A stretch of 13,685 bases of DNA from Gamarada debralockiae (Eukaryota; Ascomycota; Leotiomycetes; Helotiales; Hyphodiscaceae). The translations under genes were made by a program, and so were the position numbers. This document shows, piece by piece, positions 9,139 through 13,685 of this stretch (its first letter is position 1; every line of letters starts with the position of its first letter). The stretch lies in the NCBI GenBank assembly GCA_002803225.1, contig NXFV01000478.1:1-13685 (forward strand). The letters run 5' to 3'. The notes beneath the pieces are model-generated. The model saw only the letters and a program-made list of their open reading frames with translations, did no database searches and was not told the DNA's origin.

Positions 9139-9552
9139 GATACGAACCCCTTCCTCGACGCAACTCCGCCGCTAGATAAATCGCGCCAGTTGTCGTACTT
9201 GCCTCGCTAGTGCATAAATCTCCCGGCTATGGCTGAGCAGATATAACATTGGTACGATCCTTGTTCGGCGTAACTCCCCCCGCTGCATGGATTTCAAGAT
9301 GCTCTGGAGCCATACCCTGCCATCAATATAGCTTGCGCCGAGATACTACAACCACTTCCTCGGCGCAATCTCACCGCTGCATGAATCTCACGACAACCAG
9401 CAGGTCTAGAAGTCATCCAACAACCCCTCAATCAATGCACTGCCGCCGAGATGTCTCTGCCTGGTCTTGCTTGCATAACCTCAGTCCTTCGGGCACGAAA
9501 CCTTAGTATGAGCCATCTTCTAATGCGATTTCACATTTGCATGGATCCCACG
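9139..9552. repeat. Four diverged copies of a block of about 45 bp
   Basis: Blocks at about 9139-9182, 9251-9296, 9343-9391 and 9508-9552 share a pattern of TACRA, then CTTCCTCGGCG, then CAAYTC, then CCGCTGCATG, then ATYTC. The second and third are the closest; the fourth is the most degraded. Spacing is near 100 bp for the first three. No coding meaning is apparent; a decayed minisatellite or a decayed repetitive gene are both possible. Confidence 0.4.
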
Positions 9553-9947
9553 ATATCAGGAAGCACACCAGCTATCGTGCCCCTTATATTCCTTGATATA
9601 GCTGCGGAGTCTTGCCGATGTTGCCTGACCTTGCAAGATACCTTGTCTAGAGAAGCACCGGACGTTGTATTTCCCTTGATTAGTGAAACTTTGCTGCTGG
9701 GAAGGCTGTACCTCGTCTTGCATGAATGGTAGAACGCCTAGGAGGAGCCCCAGACGTTGACGGACTCAAGGATTTGTAGTGCCGTCTTTTGTACCTTTTT
9801 TGACAGCTATACAAAACCATTTGTCGCCTGCCATAGCAGGGCAGTTGTGTGTATATTTGAGCGCGAGTTCTTGTAGCAGCGAAGTTGAATAAGTGCTTAG
9901 CAAATTGAAGTCATACATTGGTATGCGATAACGTTGAATTGGTGATG

Positions 9948-10055
9948 TTCGGTAAATTATGAGGCTAAATTACCAGTCACGTGCGACTGCACAAGAGGGG
10001 GTCCGAAATCGGCTCCGGCAGGACCCTTGTAAAGCTCTACAGGGAGCGAGAACGG
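9948..10055 (+). repeat. 108-bp dispersed repeat, copy A
   Basis: It matches 13348-13455 in the same orientation over its whole length, with only compensating one-base gaps. Shared blocks in order are CGGTAAATT-TGAGGC-AAATTAC, TCACGTGCGACT, GAGGG, TCC-AAATCGGCTCC-GCA, CCTTGTAA and AGAACGG. A small hairpin, CCTTGTA (10025-10031) with TACAGGG (10038-10044), is kept although its bases differ from copy B. The element type is unknown; a MITE or the end of a larger DNA transposon or Helitron are candidates. Confidence 0.7.
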
Positions 10056-10380
10056 ATACTATTACGATATCTTGATAGGTTGAAAGAGGTGGCTGTGTTC
10101 CAGACAATAGGCATTAGCAAAATTTATATATAGACAACATGGAACTATAACCGACTCTCAAGGGTGTCAGAAGAGGTGAGCATGATCCAGCTGACTTATT
10201 AGGTGCTCAGGACTCAGGGCTTGGCTCAGGTTAAAGCAGCAACCCCTCAGGTCCGACGACGGAAATGGAAAGTTCTCATGATGAGATTCCGATGTGAGAT
10301 GAACTGTTTTACGCTGTCCTCTGCGTTTTGCCTGGAGCTTCGTATTCTATAAATAAATGTTCTCTTCCTAGCTTCACCTT
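10056..10380. other. Spacer, possible transposon-derived flank
   Basis: No gene is supported. The stretch contains a TGTCAG...TGAC segment near 10167-10197, four CTCAGG/CTCAGGG motifs between 10204 and 10251, and a TATAAATA box at 10349. These would suit an LTR, but no second copy lies in the window, so an LTR call cannot be made. Confidence 0.3.
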
Positions 10381-10464
10381 TTTTCTCACCCATCTTCTCA
10401 CCCATCTTCTCACCCATCTTCTCACCCATCTTCTCACCCATCTTCTCACCCATCTTCTCACATA
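10381..10464 (+). repeat. 12-bp minisatellite, seven units
   Basis: The unit is TCTTCTCACCCA. Units 2-6 (10393-10452) are identical, unit 1 has TT in place of TC at its start, and unit 7 ends CATA. Because 12 is divisible by 3, the array is open in several frames (GEKM repeats on the minus strand, LLTH on plus). The open frames 10489-10247 and 10328-10594 owe their length to it and are not evidence for a gene. Confidence 0.95.
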
Positions 10465-10485
10465 TCTCCTTATACAACTCTACAC

Positions 10486-11027
10486 TCATATTCCCTCCCC
10501 TAGAGGCTTGGCATCGAACTTAGAAGAGAGTCGAGTAAAGAACCAATTAATATCGCTGCTCCTTAGGGCAGCCGCAGCGATGTCATCCACGTAAATAAGT
10601 AGCTAGAGCTTACGCTCCGGGTGGATATATAAACAAGGGTCCGTAAGGCTCTGCTTGAATCCCATTTCCAGCAGTTCTTTCCTAAGTAGGAGGTTCTAGT
10701 CCCGTCCTGCTTGCTTCAACCCGTATAGGCTTCTTAGAGCGCGAAGGGCATGGTTCTTCTTAACTTGTACTCTATTACGAGCCTTGAAACAGATTTCTTC
10801 CCTTGGGTGCAATTCCGTAAAGGCGTTCTTAATATCGAAGGCCTCGCATTCCAAATCAAGCTTAGCCGCGAGTACAAAGAACATGCGAAGGGTATGGTTC
10901 TACTCGCATATGAAGCAAGCTGCAAACAGGGCAGAGATATCTTCTCTCTCTGGAACTTTGGGGTCGTGGTCGAATCGAGATTTCGAGACGTCGAAGTAAA
11001 TGAAACTGAGGAGTACGAGCGATGCAC
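10486..11027 (-). pseudogene. Ty1/copia retrotransposon reverse transcriptase fragment
   Basis: On the minus strand, copia-type reverse transcriptase (RVT_2) is recognisable in order: an ASYASRTIPF segment, then after a frameshift near 10885-10892 AAKLDLECEAFDIKNAF, then LRALRSLYGLKQAGRD, KELLEMGFKQSLTDPCLYIH, and the catalytic YVDDI (10593-10579). AAALRSSDINWFF and KFDAKPLGE follow, and homology stops near 10500. Two TAG codons (10698-10696, after GRD where Trp is usual; and 10605-10603, before LLIYVDD) break the frame. Integrase and RNase H were not found. Of a polyprotein usually above 1300 residues only about 180 remain. The element is dead. Both stops fit G-to-A or C-to-T changes such as RIP makes (inference). 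Confidence 0.85.
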
Positions 11028-11515
11028 ACCGAAGACATCGTCGGTTGGATCTTCTTCTCTTTCTGTTCGGCAGCTTATTGATCTCTACTGAAAGCTCAGT
11101 TCAAGTCTTTCCATACGTTCAGATTCAGAAATGATTACCTATCTGTGTTTAGAAAGGACTCAATAGAGGGAAGCGGTACGTGGCCCAGAGGCTCAATCGT
11201 CACTTCATGGAAAGGAGTCTTGAGAAGTTGACTATGGACATTAAGGTTTCATTGTTATAGATGGCAAGGCTGTCAGCGCCACTCAATGTCGAGTCACCCA
11301 GTGAGGAGCTGTCTCCGGCTTTCCCTTCCTTCCAACGAACAACAGCTAACATTCAGCTGTATGTTTCATCAATGACGGTATATACACCCAAGACGCCGTA
11401 TCGGAGCCCGGCACACCCAAATCAAACATCATATTCTTCGACACGAGGCGAGCCGCGTACTCTCAATCTTCCCATACATGATTCCCGTCGACAACTGGAC
11501 TTTCTCCTCATATCT
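11028..11515. other. Spacer between the copia fragment and the surface-protein gene
   Basis: No supported gene. It may hold further unrecognisable copia sequence on its left. The right part would be the 3' flank of the minus-strand gene ending at 11516. A frame on the plus strand (11261-11935) runs into the antisense of that gene and has no domain. Confidence 0.4.
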
Positions 11516-12190
11516 TCACACTTCTCTAAAAACTCGAACATTCCGTGTTACCGGAACATCAACCCATTCAAACCTCCTTTCCTGAACCTGTGCTGGTGGA
11601 TTCTTAACACCGCGCACAACCAGATACGTGAAGATAAGTCCTGCAAGCGAGGCGACGACAATGATACCAACACGCGCGCTAATTTTGAGGTTATCCCACG
11701 GACTGGTATTCGAATTTGGCGTCGAGTTATTCCCAGAGCTACTGCTGGGAGTCGACGTAGATGTAGGATAGGAATTCGCCACAGGCCCAACAGAGACAGT
11801 CGTCGTTGCCGTCGCTGCGCTCGGCTCCGTCTCATCTGCGTTAGCATCACAGGTCAACATGATCGCCGCGATGGCACCATTGCTGCTGCTTGCATAGCAG
11901 TGCGTCGCACTGATTTTCCAGGAGCCTGTTCCTAGGTTTGCGCACGCATTGTCGGTGAAGCCCCAGACTGCGACATTCCCGCTGATGCAGGGAGTGACAG
12001 GTAGTATGAATGATTCTAGCCCGGTGGTGACGGTGCAAACATTGAGTCCGAGGGTTATGTTAGGAGCGGAGGTGCTAGGCGTCAAGCACGACTCGTCGGT
12101 GTAGAGCGAAAGAGGTATTTCGGTAGCGCGTGTGGTCAAGGTGCTACCTAGAGCGCTGGATAGCACCAAGATAAAAAGAGATGAAAGCAT
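11516..12190 (-). CDS. Single-pass cell-surface protein with six-cysteine ectodomain
   Basis: The frame gives 224 residues without introns. I chose ATG 12190 because a signal peptide starts there (MLSSLFILVLSSALG, cleavage likely near 16-22); the upstream in-frame ATG at 12298 would bury it. The ectodomain has six cysteines (35, 52, 68, 83, 98 and 114), enough for three disulfides, and N-glycosylation sites at 44, 154, 155 and 161. A Ser/Thr/Pro-rich stalk covers about 120-164, probably O-mannosylated. A membrane helix covers about 173-193 (IIVVASLAGLIFTYLVV), and a 30-residue tail (RGVKNPPAQVQERRFEWVDV and on) faces the cytosol. This layout resembles fungal wall-stress sensors such as Wsc/Mid2, but no WSC domain is visible, so I infer surface sensing or anchoring only. 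The reading frame is clean and it lies among decayed sequence. A GPI site is unlikely given the charged tail. Confidence 0.8.
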   Translation of the reverse strand: MLSSLFILVLSSALGSTLTTRATEIPLSLYTDESCLTPSTSAPNITLGLNVCTVTTGLESFILPVTPCISGNVAVWGFTDNACANLGTGSWKISATHCYASSSNGAIAAIMLTCDANADETEPSAATATTTVSVGPVANSYPTSTSTPSSSSGNNSTPNSNTSPWDNLKISARVGIIVVASLAGLIFTYLVVRGVKNPPAQVQERRFEWVDVPVTRNVRVFREV

Positions 12191-13347
12191 GGCAGGCGGG
12201 CGATTGGCATAGGAAGATTCTGAAAAGTTTGTGTAATAATGGCCAAGTGCGATCTTGTCTATCACAATTGGCGTACCGATCCAGAAAGTTATGTGCAAAG
12301 CTGGAGAGATACGAGTAACGACAGGAGATTTTCGTTCCTTTCGAATGAGTTAACGCAATCGACGATCCGCAAGATCAATCTTCGAGAGCATTGAAAGAGA
12401 GAAAAGTCACCCGGCATATAAGATGGCTGTCTAGCTCGAAAGAAAGAGCTGCTCAGCTGAGCGGCCTGAACCAGGGCATCGATTGTGCTCTTACCATTTG
12501 CGACAAACCACTGTGGTCTTATTTACATCCCAAAGCGGTTCGTCCCCGCAGCCACCACATGTATCTCTTCGTTTTATATTATGCGCCTGCGACCTCTGAG
12601 GGTGAAGGCCTCCAGTAAGGAGTCTCGTCCGTCCACATAAATTAAAGAAGGGTTTCAGGGCGACTGAGGAGGGCTAGAGGAGATCTTTCACTCGCTGTTC
12701 AAAAGCCATTATGCCTATATTTAGTGGCGTTCAGGGGGTGGGGTGGCAGACGAGCGCCTCTTCTTCAGGGGGCGGGTATTGAGTTGAAAATGGAAAACAT
12801 AAACGGCGACTGCAGACAGATAAATGTTGAAGAATCTGGGATCTGACCGAGGGAGTGTGAAGGTGTACCATGTGTCTTTTTGAATGTCTATAGCCATATT
12901 GCGAGTATGCTGAACAGTTCTGGATGGCGATGAGGATGGTGATGTGATGATGGAAGGTGGTGACCAAAGCACTGGTCAGAAGAGGGATTCCTATTGCTTG
13001 TGATCCTGTATAATGCGTTACCAAGTGTTAATAATTGAAAGTTATACTGCTCTTGCTTGACGCGGATTGCGTTTGGGATAATTAACTCTTGATTTTTTAA
13101 ATCGTAAAATGCAAAAAGGTAAACCCATAATGAGTCTGACTATTGGTAGTGTCAGCGATCCCTGCGTATCGGCTAACACTAGCGTAGCGCATTTGGGGAT
13201 TTCTGTAGCATAGAAACAATACAACAACATCTATGCTTTTCCCAAGTAGATCATGATGCAGTGATCTATTTGACAGGTAGTGTTTTGTCACTGTATTAAA
13301 AACTTTTTTCTTAAGGTTATTCGCACGAATATCGTTAAATTTTAACG
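12191..13347. other. Intergenic stretch, no convincing gene
   Basis: The first 200 bases are the presumed promoter of the minus-strand surface-protein gene. Several frames of 60-100 codons occur on both strands without recognisable domains. A minus frame at 12972-12721 contains a weakly hydrophobic segment and a basic end but nothing diagnostic. Sequence from 13080 is AT-rich. Confidence 0.4.
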
Positions 13348-13455
13348 CTCGGTAAATTGTGAGGCAAAATTACTGATCACGTGCGACTAGGCCGGAGGGG
13401 ATCCAAATCGGCTCCAGCAAAGATCCTTGTAAGTTCGACAAGGGATCAAGAACGG
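13348..13455 (+). repeat. 108-bp dispersed repeat, copy B
   Basis: The partner of 9948-10055. It keeps the CACGTG core (13379-13384) and a stronger hairpin, GATCCTTG (13422-13429) against CAAGGGATC (13438-13446), which pairs with one bulge. Weak similarity reaches about 17 bases further left (CGTT-AAATT) and may continue on the right (GAAA--AGTGGC against GAAAGAGGTGGC in copy A after an insertion there). Confidence 0.7.
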
Positions 13456-13685
13456 CTCCACGGGGAAGAAAAAAGTGGCCGATGTTGACTCAAACGACGC
13501 CCTACTTTCAGGCTCAAAGAACAACCACAAATCCTCAATTAAAATATCCTAAAATTGGTCAGAGGACAGCTAGACCTCTTTAGAGCTTTGAAATAAAGTT
13601 TCAGTAAATTTAATTAAGGGATGTGCTATTTGTACATGACTCCCGGCTATTTGTACATGCACTCGGTACACCTATCAACCTCGCG
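13456..13685. other. AT-rich end of window, possible transposon flank
   Basis: No coding frame is supported. It directly follows repeat copy B and contains a short direct repeat at 13625-13659. It could be the interior of the element that copy B belongs to, continuing beyond the window. Confidence 0.35.
13625..13659 (+). repeat. Perfect 14-bp direct repeat with TGTACA core
   Basis: GCTATTTGTACATG occurs at 13625-13638 and again at 13646-13659, start to start 21 bp. Each copy contains the palindrome TGTACA. Two paired sites two helical turns apart would suit a dimeric DNA-binding protein or a transposase subterminal site (inference). Confidence 0.5.

Larger units (their letters stand above)
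8570..9947. other. Gene-poor stretch with diverged repeats
   Basis: About 1.4 kb without a supported gene. Open frames at 8724-8536 (minus), 8977-9210, 9249-9506 and 9451-9732 show no domain and read as Pro/Ser/Cys-rich chance translations. The stretch is dominated by imperfect repeats, listed separately. From 9740 to 9947 I see nothing beyond a short inverted repeat, CTGCC...GGCAG, near 9830. Confidence 0.45.

Noticed and set aside
9249..9732. Plus-strand frames of 85 and 93 codons
   Set aside because: They run through diverged repeats, are rich in Ser/Thr/Cys/Arg, and have no domain or plausible splice structure.
10160..10260. Copia LTR (TGTCAG start, TATAAATA box)
   Set aside because: No second LTR copy in the window, and the box points opposite to the reverse transcriptase fragment.
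10247..10594. Frames encoding GEKM or LLTH repeats
   Set aside because: They exist because the 12-bp minisatellite is divisible by three; no flanking coding evidence.
10750..11091. Plus-strand frame of 113 codons
   Set aside because: Antisense shadow of the copia reverse transcriptase fragment.
11261..11935. Plus-strand frame of 224 codons
   Set aside because: Antisense to the surface-protein gene, with Arg-rich translation and no domain.
12721..12972. Minus-strand frame with a MAIDIQKDTWYTF start and a basic end
   Set aside because: A weak hydrophobic segment only; no family, no codon or promoter support.
1..13685. CRISPR arrays, bacterial operons, riboswitches
   Set aside because: No spaced identical repeats of suitable size, and the window is clearly eukaryotic.

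Overview
The window reads as nuclear DNA of a filamentous ascomycete (Pezizomycotina; Leotiomycetes-like is my best guess, by inference from the gene families). The evidence is short spliceosomal introns (about 50-110 nt) with GTAAGT/GTATGT donors and CTNAY-like branch points, fungal-only protein families, long AT-mixed spacers and decayed transposons. There are no bacterial-style operons.

Left half, mostly living genes. At 1-295 is the probable 3' end of an unrecognised gene, two exons in phase. At 1167-1800 is an intact two-exon DUF1993 gene. At 2280-5511 is a six-exon gene for a protein of about 986 residues: a fungal NLR/STAND-type N-terminal helical domain, a cysteine-rich middle region, ankyrin repeats, an acidic coiled coil and a conserved C-terminal exon. 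Its fourth intron lacks an AG where homology and phase require one, so the gene may be newly damaged or split.

Middle, decayed genes. At 6685-5996 (minus) is a 230-codon copy of an uncharacterised ascomycete family whose frame is perfect except for two TAG codons. At 7411-8289 (plus) is a DUF7924-like copy that keeps its first exon and its C-terminus but has an apparent internal deletion, a nonsense codon and at least three frameshifts. From 8290 to about 9900 I see no gene, only a possible minus-strand C-terminal remnant and two sets of diverged repeats.

Right half, transposon-rich. A broken Ty1/copia reverse transcriptase lies on the minus strand at about 11027-10486. A 12-bp minisatellite (10381-10464) follows directly where the homology stops. 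Two diverged copies of a 108-bp repeat with a CACGTG core and a small hairpin lie in the same orientation 3400 bp apart (9948 and 13348). Between them is one healthy-looking gene (12190-11516, minus) for a single-pass cell-surface protein with six ectodomain cysteines. The last 1.3 kb has no convincing gene.

The genes do not form an obvious pathway. The window looks like a gene-poor accessory region in which multi-copy fungal families and transposons are decaying beside a few intact genes. I found no clear undescribed system. The best leads are the ankyrin gene with the lost splice acceptor, the surface protein, and the 108-bp repeat pair.
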